DNA from: Planctomycetota bacterium | GTDB lineage: Bacteria > Planctomycetota > Phycisphaerae > Phycisphaerales > Phycisphaeraceae | Direction of reading: 5' to 3' | Length of the DNA stretch: 58,715 nt | Assembly: GCA_021413865.1 (NCBI GenBank) | Contig: JAIOPN010000020.1 | Coordinates: forward strand, 1 to 58,715 | In this document: positions 17,213 to 25,177 of the stretch, one piece after another | Layout of the letters: each line of letters opens with the position of its first letter | Numbering within the stretch: the first letter of the stretch is position 1 | Position numbers and translations under genes: made by a program | Notes under the pieces: model-generated | The model's database searches: none | What the model was told of the DNA's origin: nothing | Seen by the model: the letters and a program-made list of their open reading frames with translations, nothing else

Positions 17213-17614
17213 TCAGTCGTAGCGGAAGACGCCCTTGCGCCAGGCGTAGGCGAAGGCGATGATGCTGGTGAGGACGAAGAAGAGCATGCGCGAGAGGAAG
17301 AGCACGCCGTAGGGGCTGCCCTCGGCCAGGCTCGGGAAGACCGACGCCCAGGGGTAGAGGAAAACGATCTCGACGTCGAAGACCAGGAAGGTCATGGCGA
17401 CGATGTAGAAGCGGACATTGAAGCGGCGCTTGGCGGAGCCGATCGGGTTCATGCCCGACTCGTACACCATGCCCTTGACCTTGCCGTGACGCGACGGGCC
17501 CAGGACGGTCGAGAGGGCGACGTTTGCCACGCCGAACCCGATGGCCATGAGCAGGAGGATGCCCACCGGGGCGTACAAACCGAACTCGGAAACGGCGAGT
17601 GTGATGGTGGTCAT
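17213..17614 (-). CDS. nuoA: NADH-quinone oxidoreductase subunit A
   Basis: A protein of 133 residues with three membrane segments (about 12-34, 70-92, 101-125). It has the NuoA signatures YESGMNPIGSAKRRFNVRFY (about 51-70) and FLVFDVEIVFLYPW (about 75-89). It is a membrane subunit of respiratory complex I. No other nuo gene is in the window: the next gene downstream is RraA-like and the one upstream is a peroxiredoxin, so nuoA is detached from the usual nuoA-N operon. A TAAACT -10-like box lies at 17628-17633 on this strand. Confidence 0.92.
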   Translation of the reverse strand: MTTITLAVSEFGLYAPVGILLLMAIGFGVANVALSTVLGPSRHGKVKGMVYESGMNPIGSAKRRFNVRFYIVAMTFLVFDVEIVFLYPWASVFPSLAEGSPYGVLFLSRMLFFVLTSIIAFAYAWRKGVFRYD

Positions 17615-17672
17615 GGTGAAGAGGAATAGTTTAGCGACGGGCGGGGGCGATGCAATTGGCTGGAAAATGGTG

Positions 17673-17709
17673 CGAAAAAAAAGACCCGGCGCTTGCGCGC
17701 CGGGTCTTT
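17673..17709 (-). terminator. Rho-independent terminator of the peroxiredoxin gene
   Basis: A perfect 13-base stem, AAAGACCCGGCGC/GCGCCGGGTCTTT (17680-17692 and 17697-17709), with loop TTGC is followed on the minus strand by a run of T (the aaaaaaaa at 17675-17682). It lies 23 bases past the peroxiredoxin stop. Confidence 0.85.
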
Positions 17710-17731
17710 CGATATCCAGATGGTCATTCGA

Positions 17732-18262
17732 TCAGTTCAGGGTCTTCTCGCCCTTCTTCCAGTCGCAGGGGCAGAGCTTCTCGGTCTGGAGGGCGTCCAG
17801 GACGCGGACGACTTCCTCGACGTTACGGCCGATGGCCGTGTCGTTCACGCTGGCCCAACGGACGTTGCCCTTGGGGTCGATGATGAACGTGCCGCGGAGG
17901 GCGATGCCCTTCTCGGGCAGGAGGACGCCGTAGTCCATGCTGATCCGCTTGGTGATGTCGGCGAGCATGGCGTGCTTGAGGCCCTTGAGGTCCTTGTGCG
18001 ACGCGCACCAGCCCTTGTGGGAGTACTGGCTGTCGATGGAGCAGGCCACGACCTCGGCGCCGCGGTCCTTGAAGTCGCCGACGTGCTTGTCGAAGGTGAC
18101 GATCTCCGTCGGGCAGACGAAGGTGAAGTCGAGGGGGTAGAAGTAGAGGACGAGCCACTTGTCCTTGTAGTCATCCAGCGAGACTTCCTTGAAGGAGTCG
18201 TTGCTGGCGAGGTAAGCCTGGGCCTTGAACTTGGGGGCTGGTGATCCGACCTGGACTGCCAT
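17732..18262 (-). CDS. Typical 2-Cys peroxiredoxin (AhpC/Prx1 type)
   Basis: A protein of 176 residues. The peroxidatic cysteine sits in FTFVCPTE (about 47-54). The resolving cysteine region reads EKLCPCDWKKG near the C-terminus, with an extra cysteine where most homologues have VCPAxW. It reduces hydrogen peroxide and organic peroxides using a thioredoxin- or AhpF-like donor. The start ATG follows AGGAG. The upstream AT-rich segment has TAGAAT at 18373-18368 on the minus strand as a possible -10 box. It is a single-gene unit ending in a clear terminator. Confidence 0.94.
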   Translation of the reverse strand: MAVQVGSPAPKFKAQAYLASNDSFKEVSLDDYKDKWLVLYFYPLDFTFVCPTEIVTFDKHVGDFKDRGAEVVACSIDSQYSHKGWCASHKDLKGLKHAMLADITKRISMDYGVLLPEKGIALRGTFIIDPKGNVRWASVNDTAIGRNVEEVVRVLDALQTEKLCPCDWKKGEKTLN

Positions 18263-18504
18263 GGAAAAGCTCCTGTGAGACCGGGTGGGGTTGGCGGTTG
18301 AATGGGCCGTGGCACACGCCTCGGTCCTGCCTTCTCCACTTGGGGTTGGACATCGTACCTTGGAACTATTCTAATTTCTAGTATTCCGGTAAAATCTCCA
18401 TGCGATACATCAAGAATGCTGTAGCCGGGCGACGGCGGTGTTGATTGCGGGCAACAACCGGTGCGGGCGGCATGGGCCAGCTCTAAAAAAGCCAGCCACC
18501 AATA
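18263..18504. other. Divergent regulatory region between peroxiredoxin and lipoprotein genes
   Basis: There is no gene here. The segment 18363-18400 is unusually AT-rich (ctattctaatttctagtatt) and probably holds the minus-strand peroxiredoxin promoter. A peroxide regulator site could be here, but I see no convincing OxyR or PerR box. Confidence 0.5.
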
Positions 18505-18513
18505 TGATATAAT
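18505..18513 (+). promoter_or_regulatory. Extended -10 promoter for the lipoprotein gene
   Basis: TG-A-TATAAT is a perfect extended -10 element in an AT-rich stretch 76 bases upstream of the lipoprotein ATG. No good -35 box is present, as is common for extended -10 promoters. Confidence 0.6.
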
Positions 18514-18589
18514 TCATTGAAATATATGTACTTGAATCAATTGTCCGGACCCCTGTTCCGGACGGCACACGCTTCGCCACCTCCCGGGT

Positions 18590-18976
18590 ATGGCTACTCA
18601 CCGCTTCCACTACGCCCTGCTTGGAGTCGCCCTCTTGCTCGCAACGGGGCTCACGGGTTGTTCTTCCAGCCAGACGGTCTGGGACGAATACAACCCGCAC
18701 CCGGAGCAACGTGAGTTCCCCAATCCTCGCCCACTGGCGACCGATTCCCAACGCCTCTGCAAGACGATCGAGCAAGCCAGCTACGACCCCGAAACGCTGC
18801 CCTGGTACGCCGCCCGCAACGACCACCGTCTCGCCACCTACGCCGGACACCAGACGCCGACCTACGAGCAATCCGCCACGCTCACCTACGACCGTCAGTC
18901 CAGCAGCAACGGCCGCGTGTACGACCACTTCAACAGCACGACCTACCGCTCCAGCGTCAGGGAGACCGTGCGCTGA
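18590..18976 (+). CDS. Small lipoprotein, unknown function
   Basis: A protein of 128 residues. MATHRFHYALLGVALLLATG is a signal sequence, with lipobox LTGC ending at about residue 24. The mature part is hydrophilic, rich in Tyr, Ser, Thr and Arg, with no domain I recognise. It is probably an outer- or inner-membrane anchored envelope protein. It is 66 bases upstream of glcD, which has its own promoter, so it need not be part of that operon. Confidence 0.75.
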   Translation: MATHRFHYALLGVALLLATGLTGCSSSQTVWDEYNPHPEQREFPNPRPLATDSQRLCKTIEQASYDPETLPWYAARNDHRLATYAGHQTPTYEQSATLTYDRQSSSNGRVYDHFNSTTYRSSVRETVR

Positions 18977-19029
18977 AGGTGCGGCGCGGCTAAGTTTTCC
19001 CGCACGCCAACGCCGCTCCCCGCCGTGTG

Positions 19030-19035
19030 TAGAAT
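19030..19035 (+). promoter_or_regulatory. -10 box of a probable leaderless promoter (glcD)
   Basis: TAGAAT ends 7 bases before the ATG at 19043. This supports that ATG over the in-frame GTG at 19025, which would lie upstream of the transcription start. Confidence 0.5.
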
Positions 19036-19042
19036 CCTGCGC

Positions 19043-20506
19043 ATGGTCGGCGCTTCCGGCACAACCAGCGACACCCACGTCATCGACGAGCTCCGCGCCG
19101 TCGTGGGCCAGACCGGTCTGATCTGCGACCCCAACCAGATGCGCATCTATGAGTGCGACGGCTTCACGGTCGCCAAGGGCATGCCCACGGCCGTGGTCTT
19201 CCCCACCGACACCGATCAGGTCTCGCGCTGCGTGAAAATCCTGGCGCGGCACGGCGTGGCGATCATCCCGCGCGGCAGCGGCACGGGCCTGGCCGGCGGC
19301 TGCGTGGCGTTCGGCTCGGGCGTGCTCGTCTCCACCACGCGCATGAGCCGCATCGAATCCATCGACCTGGCCAACCGCGTCGCCGTCGTGCAGGCGGGCG
19401 TGCGCAACACCGCGCTCTCCGACGCCATCGCAACCTCCGGCCTGCACTTCTCGCCCGATCCCTCCAGCCAACGCGCCTCCACCATCGGCGGCAACGCCGC
19501 CACCAACGCCGGCGGCATCAACACCCTCAAGCACGGCGTCACCACCAACCACATCCTGGGTGTCGAGATGGTCATGCCCGACGGCTCCATCCTCCAGACC
19601 CGCGCCAAGGGCTTGTGCGACGGCATCGGCGCGGACCTCGCCGCCCTCATCTGCGGCTCCGAGGGCACGCTGGGCATCATCACCCGGCTCTGGTGCAGGC
19701 TCACGCCAAAACCCCGCTATTTCCGCACGTTTTACGCCGTCTTCGAGTCCACCCACGACTGCTGCAAGACCGTCAGCGACGTCGTCGCCTCGGGCATCGT
19801 CCCCACCTCCATGGAGGTGATGGACGGCCAGATGATCCGCGTGGTCGAGGACGCGTTCCACTACGGCTTCCCCACCGACGCGCAGTCGCTGCTCCTCTTG
19901 GAGATCGACGGGATCGACCAGGTGCTCGACGAGCAGATGCGGGCGATCATCGCCATCGCCGAGGGCAACCGGGCGCGGAATATCAAGCAGTGCTCCGACC
20001 CCGTCCGCCGCGCGGAGCTCTGGTCGGCACGCAAGCGTGCCTTCGGCGCGATCGGCCGGATCAGCCACAGCTACTGCACGCAGGACGCCTGCGTGCCGCG
20101 CTCCAAGCTGCCTGAGGTGATGGAGACCGTCGCGCGGATCGGGAAGAAGTACGACCTGCGCATCCCCAACGTCTTCCACGCCGGCGATGGCAACATCCAC
20201 CCGATCCTCCTCTTCGACGAGGCCGACCCCGAGCAGGTCCAGCGCATCCTCCTGGCCAGCAAGGAAATCCTCGAATACTGCATCGAGATCGGTGGGGCGC
20301 TCACGGGCGAACACGGCGTGGGTGTCGAGAAGCTCCACCTCATGCCCAAGATGTTCAACGCCGCCACGCTGCGGCTCTTCCTCGACGTCAAAAAAACCTT
20401 TGACCCCCACCAACTCGTCAACGACGCCAAGCTCATCCCCAGCGACAAACTCAACATCGAATTGCTCAAGCCCTCCTCGATGAATATCCCCGGAGGGGCG
20501 CTCTGA
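19043..20506 (+). CDS. glcD: Glycolate oxidase subunit GlcD (FAD-linked)
   Basis: A protein of 487 residues. The N-terminal PCMH-type FAD domain (about 30-215) has IIPRGSGTGLAGGCV and TIGGNAATNAGGINTLKHG, which bind FAD. The C-terminal domain (about 215-470) ends with HAGDGNIHP and GEHGVGVEK, typical of GlcD/D-lactate dehydrogenases. With GlcE and GlcF directly downstream it forms the glycolate oxidase complex, which oxidises glycolate to glyoxylate and passes electrons to the respiratory chain. The ATG at 19043 is preferred because of the -10 box just upstream. Confidence 0.94.
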   Translation: MVGASGTTSDTHVIDELRAVVGQTGLICDPNQMRIYECDGFTVAKGMPTAVVFPTDTDQVSRCVKILARHGVAIIPRGSGTGLAGGCVAFGSGVLVSTTRMSRIESIDLANRVAVVQAGVRNTALSDAIATSGLHFSPDPSSQRASTIGGNAATNAGGINTLKHGVTTNHILGVEMVMPDGSILQTRAKGLCDGIGADLAALICGSEGTLGIITRLWCRLTPKPRYFRTFYAVFESTHDCCKTVSDVVASGIVPTSMEVMDGQMIRVVEDAFHYGFPTDAQSLLLLEIDGIDQVLDEQMRAIIAIAEGNRARNIKQCSDPVRRAELWSARKRAFGAIGRISHSYCTQDACVPRSKLPEVMETVARIGKKYDLRIPNVFHAGDGNIHPILLFDEADPEQVQRILLASKEILEYCIEIGGALTGEHGVGVEKLHLMPKMFNAATLRLFLDVKKTFDPHQLVNDAKLIPSDKLNIELLKPSSMNIPGGAL

Positions 20507-20517
20507 CCCGCACCGAC

Positions 20518-21720
20518 ATGCTCACCGCGACACCCGCCATCCAGACCCGCACGCCCGACGAGCTCGCCGCCGCCGTGCGCCAAAGCCGTGAGACCGCGAC
20601 GCCGCTGGTGGATTACGGCGTGGCGCACCGCGGCGTCGGCAACCCCCCGCCCGAAAGCCACACGCCGCTGAAACAGTGCGCCAGCGCCCGCGGCGGCGTC
20701 ATCGAGCACTACGACCGCGACATGGCGATCCGCGTCGCCTCCGCCATCACCGTCGCCGACCTGCATGCCGCCCTCCGCCCCACCGGCCAGTTCGTCCCCA
20801 TCGACGCCGACCCCGACCTCACCCTCGGCGAGATCATCAACCACAATGTTTACGGCGCGCTCCGCGTCGGCTACGGCTCCATCCGCGACCTGCTCCTGGG
20901 CCTGCGCTTCATCGACGGTAACGGCGACGACATCCACGTCGGCGGACGCACCGTCAAGAACGTCGCCGGTTTTGACATGACGCGACTCCTCGTCGGCGCG
21001 CTGGGCGAATTGGGTGTCGTGTACGAGGCCACGCTCCGAACCTACGCCATCCCCGAGCAGATCATCGTGGTCGATGTGCAGCTCGACGACCCGACGCGCA
21101 TCGACAACCGCCTGACCGACCTGCTGCTGGCCAGCGCCGCCCCCACGGCCATGTCGATCGCCAACCTCACCGGCAAGTGGATGGTCCGCATGGGCTATTT
21201 CGGCAAACCCGCCGGCTGCCTCGCGCAGCTCCGCTCCCTCGAAACCTTCCTCGACACAATCCCAGGGGCTCGCATCGCCGGCCATGGCCCGATGACGCTC
21301 GACGGCGAGCTTGACGAGATACACGCCCGCCGATCGTGGCGGCGCACGGCATCGTCACTCGTGAAATTGGTCGTCCCCCCCGCCGCCACCGGGAAGGTCT
21401 GCTGGGAACTGGCCGAAACCATGACGGGCGTCAGCATCCACGTCGCCGCATACCCGGTGCACGGCTGCATCTTCGCCGGCGGTGATCTCAACGCCCACGA
21501 AACCGAGCGGCTCGGCCGGCTCGCGGACGAGCTCTGCGTGCTGCACCACGGCCTGCGCGTCTGGTACAACCGCCCCGCCGGCGCGGAACACCTCGCGCCC
21601 TTTGCCCCGCCGCAGGATGACTGGTCTCTCATGGCGAAACTCAAACAGACGATCGACCCGCGATGGATTCTGAACCCGGGCAGATTGCTCACGCCACCCA
21701 CGGAGGCATACCCGCGATGA
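20518..21720 (+). CDS. glcE: Glycolate oxidase FAD-binding subunit GlcE
   Basis: A protein of 400 residues and the second FAD-domain subunit. It carries a shortened PCMH fold: TLGEIINHNVYGALRVGYGS and GGRTVKNVAGFDMTRL (about 103-165), where the KNVAGFD motif is typical of GlcE. It starts 11 bases after glcD and its stop overlaps the start of glcF (ATGA). It acts with GlcD and GlcF as a membrane-associated complex. Confidence 0.92.
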   Translation: MLTATPAIQTRTPDELAAAVRQSRETATPLVDYGVAHRGVGNPPPESHTPLKQCASARGGVIEHYDRDMAIRVASAITVADLHAALRPTGQFVPIDADPDLTLGEIINHNVYGALRVGYGSIRDLLLGLRFIDGNGDDIHVGGRTVKNVAGFDMTRLLVGALGELGVVYEATLRTYAIPEQIIVVDVQLDDPTRIDNRLTDLLLASAAPTAMSIANLTGKWMVRMGYFGKPAGCLAQLRSLETFLDTIPGARIAGHGPMTLDGELDEIHARRSWRRTASSLVKLVVPPAATGKVCWELAETMTGVSIHVAAYPVHGCIFAGGDLNAHETERLGRLADELCVLHHGLRVWYNRPAGAEHLAPFAPPQDDWSLMAKLKQTIDPRWILNPGRLLTPPTEAYPR

Positions 21721-23102
21721 CCTCCGCGCTCCATCCCGCCCGCGTGGTCTCCGGTCTCGGTGACGCCGCGACAGATGGCCACGCCCCCGCGGCCCATGCG
21801 CTCCATGTCCTGGACCTTGACCCGCGCACCTACGCCCGCGCCCTGGACTGTGTGCACTGCGGCCTCTGCCTGCCCGCCTGCCCGACCTACACGGAGACGG
21901 GCCTCGAAGCGGACTCGCCGCGCGGACGCATCATGCTCATGAAGGGGATGGCCGACGGCCAGATCGAGGCCAGCGATTCCGTCCTCGAGCACTTGGACCT
22001 CTGCCTCGACTGCCGCGCCTGCGAGACCGCCTGCCCATCGGGCGTGGTCTATCACGAGCTGATCGAGGAGACCCGCGCCAGGCTCAACACCGCACGGCCC
22101 AAGGGCTTCACCGACCGCGTCGTCGAGGCGATGTTCCTCCACGTCTTCACGCACCCGCTGCGGCTCAAGCTCGCGCTGCTGCCGGCGCGGCTGCTCCAGA
22201 AGTTCGGCCTGTGGCGCGGGATCACGGAGTCGCGGCTGTCGCGTAGCCTGCCGCCGCAGCTCGACAAGATGCAGACCATGCTGCCCAACCGCGGGCCGAT
22301 GTGGGAGAAGCCGCTCGATGAGTTCTACCCCGCGCAGGCGCCCGACGGCGTGCGCAAGGCGCGGGTGGCGTTCCTGGCCGGGTGCGTCGGCAGCGTGCTC
22401 TTCCAGCACGTCAACCGCATGACCATCCGCCTGCTCCAGCACGCCGGCTGTGACGTCATCGTGCCGAGATCGCAGGTCTGCTGCGGCGCGATCCACCACC
22501 ACGCCGGCCGGGTCGATGACGCGATGAACTTCGCCCGCCTCAACATCGACGCGCTCACCCCCAAAGACGGGCCGGTCGATTTCGTCGTCAACAACATCTC
22601 CGGCTGCGGCGCGATGCTCAAGGATTACGCCCACCTGCTGCGCGACGACCCCGCGTACGGCCCGCGCGCCGCGGCGTTCACGCAGAAGACCCGCGACATC
22701 AGCCAGATGCTCGTCGAGCTCAAACCCGCCATGCCCCAGCACGCGCTCGACCGCACCGTCACGTATCACGACGCCTGCCACCTGGCGCACGGCCAGAAGG
22801 TGACCGCCGCCCCGCGTGAACTGCTCTCGTGGATCAAGGGGCTCAAGGTCGTCCCGCTGCGCGAGTCCGACATGTGCTGCGGCGCCGCGGGGACGTACAA
22901 CCTCACCCAGCCCGCGATGGCACGCGACCTGGCGGAGCGCAAGGTGCACCACATCGAAGCGACCGGCACGCGGGTCTGCGTCACGGGCAACGTCGGCTGC
23001 GCGATGCAGATCCAGTCCGAGGCCGACCGTTTGGGTGTGGAACTCCACGTCGCCCACCCCGTCGCGCTGCTGCACGAGGCGTATTTCGGCGAGGCGGGGT
23101 GA
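21717..23102 (+). CDS. glcF: Glycolate oxidase iron-sulfur subunit GlcF
   Basis: A protein of 461 residues. Two 4Fe-4S motifs, CVHCGLCLPACP and CLDCRACETACPSG, lie at about 43-54 and 93-106. Two CCG-type domains follow, with CCGAIHHHAG and CCGAAGTYN as their cysteine-rich signatures. It passes electrons from the GlcDE flavins to the quinone pool. The start ATG overlaps the glcE stop, and an upstream in-frame start at 21663 is less likely because it would extend the overlap. Last gene of glcDEF. Confidence 0.93.
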   Translation: MTSALHPARVVSGLGDAATDGHAPAAHALHVLDLDPRTYARALDCVHCGLCLPACPTYTETGLEADSPRGRIMLMKGMADGQIEASDSVLEHLDLCLDCRACETACPSGVVYHELIEETRARLNTARPKGFTDRVVEAMFLHVFTHPLRLKLALLPARLLQKFGLWRGITESRLSRSLPPQLDKMQTMLPNRGPMWEKPLDEFYPAQAPDGVRKARVAFLAGCVGSVLFQHVNRMTIRLLQHAGCDVIVPRSQVCCGAIHHHAGRVDDAMNFARLNIDALTPKDGPVDFVVNNISGCGAMLKDYAHLLRDDPAYGPRAAAFTQKTRDISQMLVELKPAMPQHALDRTVTYHDACHLAHGQKVTAAPRELLSWIKGLKVVPLRESDMCCGAAGTYNLTQPAMARDLAERKVHHIEATGTRVCVTGNVGCAMQIQSEADRLGVELHVAHPVALLHEAYFGEAG

Positions 23103-23129
23103 TCTGCTGGCTCCACTCTCTTTCCCCGC

Positions 23130-23230
23130 ACCAAGCCCGATGACGAGTCCGCGAGTCGTCGGGGTCTTGGGTCCATCTCACGCTAAATACGGACCCCGAC
23201 GCTTCGGAAGACCTCAGCATCGGGCTTGGT
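23130..23230. repeat. About 100-bp palindromic element, copy 2
   Basis: Outer arms accaagcccgat (23130-23141) and atcgggcttggt (23219-23230) are complementary. The right half matches copy 1 at 12485-12586 almost exactly. It sits after the glcDEF operon and could end its transcript. Confidence 0.8.
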
Positions 23231-23294
23231 TGGGATTACATCCCCCATCCGCTGGTATCCTGATCCCACACCACGAACCATCGGGACACCGCCC

Positions 23295-24287
23295 ATGTCA
23301 CGCCCCAATATCCGAGTCGAATTACAACCCTCCGGTCCGCGCCCGCGCGAGGATTTTTTCGCGCCAGCGGCGCTGCTGGGCTGCCGGCCTGTTCCTCGGC
23401 TTGGCCTGGGCACGGCGGGCCTGGCCGGCATCTGGGGCCCGGTGAAGCGGGATGAATCGATCCAGGTGCTGCACGAGTCGTGGCGGCAGGGCCACCTGCT
23501 GACCGACACCTCGCCCAATTACGCCGACGCGGAGGTCGTGCTCGGCGAGGCGCTGGCGTCTTGGAAGGGCGAGGCCCCGGTGCTGCTCACCAAGCTCGAG
23601 GGCTACGACCACTACGCCCCGCCCGCGTTCGCCGCCGACTGGGCCGCTTCGATGATAAAACAGTTCGAGGAGAGCACGAGACGCTTCGGCGGGCGGAAGA
23701 TCGACGGCCTGGCGATGCACGACCCCGACGCGGCCCACCCCCTTTTCCAGCCGGCGTGCGCCGAGTTCCTCCGCCTCTGCCTGAACAACCGCAAGATCGG
23801 CTGCGCCGGAATGGGCGGCGGCGGGCCCCACCTGCAGGCCGCGCACCTCTCGCACCCGCTGCTGAGCTACATCATCACCTTCAAGCGCGTCTCGGCGGTC
23901 ACGCTGCAGGGGATGACCGACGTCGTGCCCGCGGCGCGGCACGCCGGCGCGAAGGTGATCGTCGCCAGCCCGGCGATGATGGGGCTGCTCGGGTCGAAGT
24001 ACGGGGAGTTCATCGTCACGCCCCCGCCGCACCTCGACGCGGTCTTCGTCACGCGCGCGAAAAAAGTGAAGGCGATGGCGGACGCGGCCGGGCTGCCGCT
24101 CTCGCGGCTGGCGCTGCGGTTCGTGCTGTCGATCCCCGTGGTGGATTTCGTGCTCACCGGCGCCTGCACGCCCGCCGAGTGGGCCGACAGCAAGCTCGCC
24201 TACGACGAGGGGCCGCTGCCGGCGGACCTGTACCGCTCCGTCTGGCGGGCGGCGACGGAGGGCGAGGAGCCCTATTCCGGCGGGTGA
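23295..24287 (+). CDS. Aldo/keto reductase family protein
   Basis: A protein of 330 residues with the AKR barrel pattern: RLGLGTAGLAGIWG near the start, TSPNYADAE with the likely catalytic Tyr, TKLEGYD with Lys, and AMHDPDAAH with His. The C-terminal half reads IVASPAMMGLL, then RFVLSIPVVDFVLTGA, as in D-threo-aldose/fucose dehydrogenases. It should act on a sugar or aldehyde with NAD(P). An extended -10 box TGgTATCCT lies at 23253-23261. The ATG at 23295 is chosen because the upstream extension overlaps the promoter. Confidence 0.82.
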   Translation: MSRPNIRVELQPSGPRPREDFFAPAALLGCRPVPRLGLGTAGLAGIWGPVKRDESIQVLHESWRQGHLLTDTSPNYADAEVVLGEALASWKGEAPVLLTKLEGYDHYAPPAFAADWAASMIKQFEESTRRFGGRKIDGLAMHDPDAAHPLFQPACAEFLRLCLNNRKIGCAGMGGGGPHLQAAHLSHPLLSYIITFKRVSAVTLQGMTDVVPAARHAGAKVIVASPAMMGLLGSKYGEFIVTPPPHLDAVFVTRAKKVKAMADAAGLPLSRLALRFVLSIPVVDFVLTGACTPAEWADSKLAYDEGPLPADLYRSVWRAATEGEEPYSGG

Positions 24288-24342
24288 ACCGCTTGAGGCG
24301 TGATAGAATGGTGCCGTTCCCCTCTCACGGGGCATTTCTTCG

Positions 24343-25089
24343 ATGGACCCCATCCGCGCGGTGCTCTTCGATTTCGGCGACACGCTGATCCGGTTCGGCG
24401 ACGTCGATCGGTCCGCGCTGTTCCGACGCGCGGCGGAACGGACCTACCAGATGTGGGCGCAGCGACAGGAGCGCATGCCCGGCTTCGAGCGGTACTACCT
24501 GCACCAGTGGTTCGCCATCCGCTGGGGCTACGTCAAGCTCAAGCTCATGCACCGGGAGGCGGACGCGATGCACTCCATCCGCCGGGCGTGCCGCAAGCTC
24601 TGGCTCAATGCACCGGAGGATTTCTTCGACGAGCTGGCGTGGAACTGGTACCGCCCGCTGGCGGAGGTTGCGGACCTGGAGCCCGGCACGCGCGAGACGC
24701 TCGCCGACCTGCGCCGGCGGGGCTACCGCATGGCCATCGTGAGCAACACCTTCGTCCCCGGCTTCGTCATCGACCGCCACTTGGGTGAGCTGGGGCTGCT
24801 GGAGTTCTTCCCGCAGCGGGTGTACTCGTGCGACGTGGGCTACCGCAAGCCGGACAGGCGGATCTTCCACGAGGCGCTGGGCCGCGTGGGCGTGAGGCCG
24901 GATGAGGCGGTGTTCGTCGGCGACCTGCTCGACGCGGATGTGGAGGGCGCTCGCCGCGCGGGGATGCGGGCGGTGTGGAAACGCAACGGCACGGCCGGCG
25001 GAGAGCACCCCGATTCCAAAACGGCCATCGACAGCATCGCCGAGTTGCCCGCCGCGCTGCACCGCCTCACCCGCGTCGCGGTGGGGTGA
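24343..25089 (+). CDS. HAD-superfamily hydrolase
   Basis: A protein of 248 residues. Motif I is VLFDFGDTLI (7-16), where the nucleophile Asp10 is present but the usual second Asp at +2 is Gly. Motif II is IVSNT, motif III GYRKPDRRIF, and motif IV VGDLLDADVEGARRAGM. The cap domain is helical (about 20-110). It is probably a phosphatase or related hydrolase of unknown substrate. A TGaTAGAAT extended -10 box is at 24301-24309. It ends convergently with the PEP-CTERM gene. Confidence 0.85.
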   Translation: MDPIRAVLFDFGDTLIRFGDVDRSALFRRAAERTYQMWAQRQERMPGFERYYLHQWFAIRWGYVKLKLMHREADAMHSIRRACRKLWLNAPEDFFDELAWNWYRPLAEVADLEPGTRETLADLRRRGYRMAIVSNTFVPGFVIDRHLGELGLLEFFPQRVYSCDVGYRKPDRRIFHEALGRVGVRPDEAVFVGDLLDADVEGARRAGMRAVWKRNGTAGGEHPDSKTAIDSIAELPAALHRLTRVAVG

Positions 25090-25118
25090 GCCGGCCTGTA
25101 AATGCGAAGAACGTCGGC

Positions 25119-25147
25119 AAAAAAACCGCCCTCTGACGAGGGCGGTT
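25119..25147 (-). terminator. Rho-independent terminator of the PEP-CTERM gene
   Basis: Stem AACCGCCCTC/GAGGGCGGTT (25124-25133 and 25138-25147) with loop TGAC. On the minus strand it is followed by a T-run (aaaaaaa at 25119-25125). It lies 30 bases past the stop of the giant gene, and it could also stop the convergent HAD transcript. Confidence 0.85.
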
Positions 25148-25177
25148 GGGTGTGGCTGTGATGTACCTGCGTCGGTC

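Noticed and set aside
18410-20413. Minus-strand open frame of 667 codons opposite glcD
   Set aside because: glcD has full FAD and C-terminal signatures on the plus strand; the antisense frame has no domain and runs through a promoter region.
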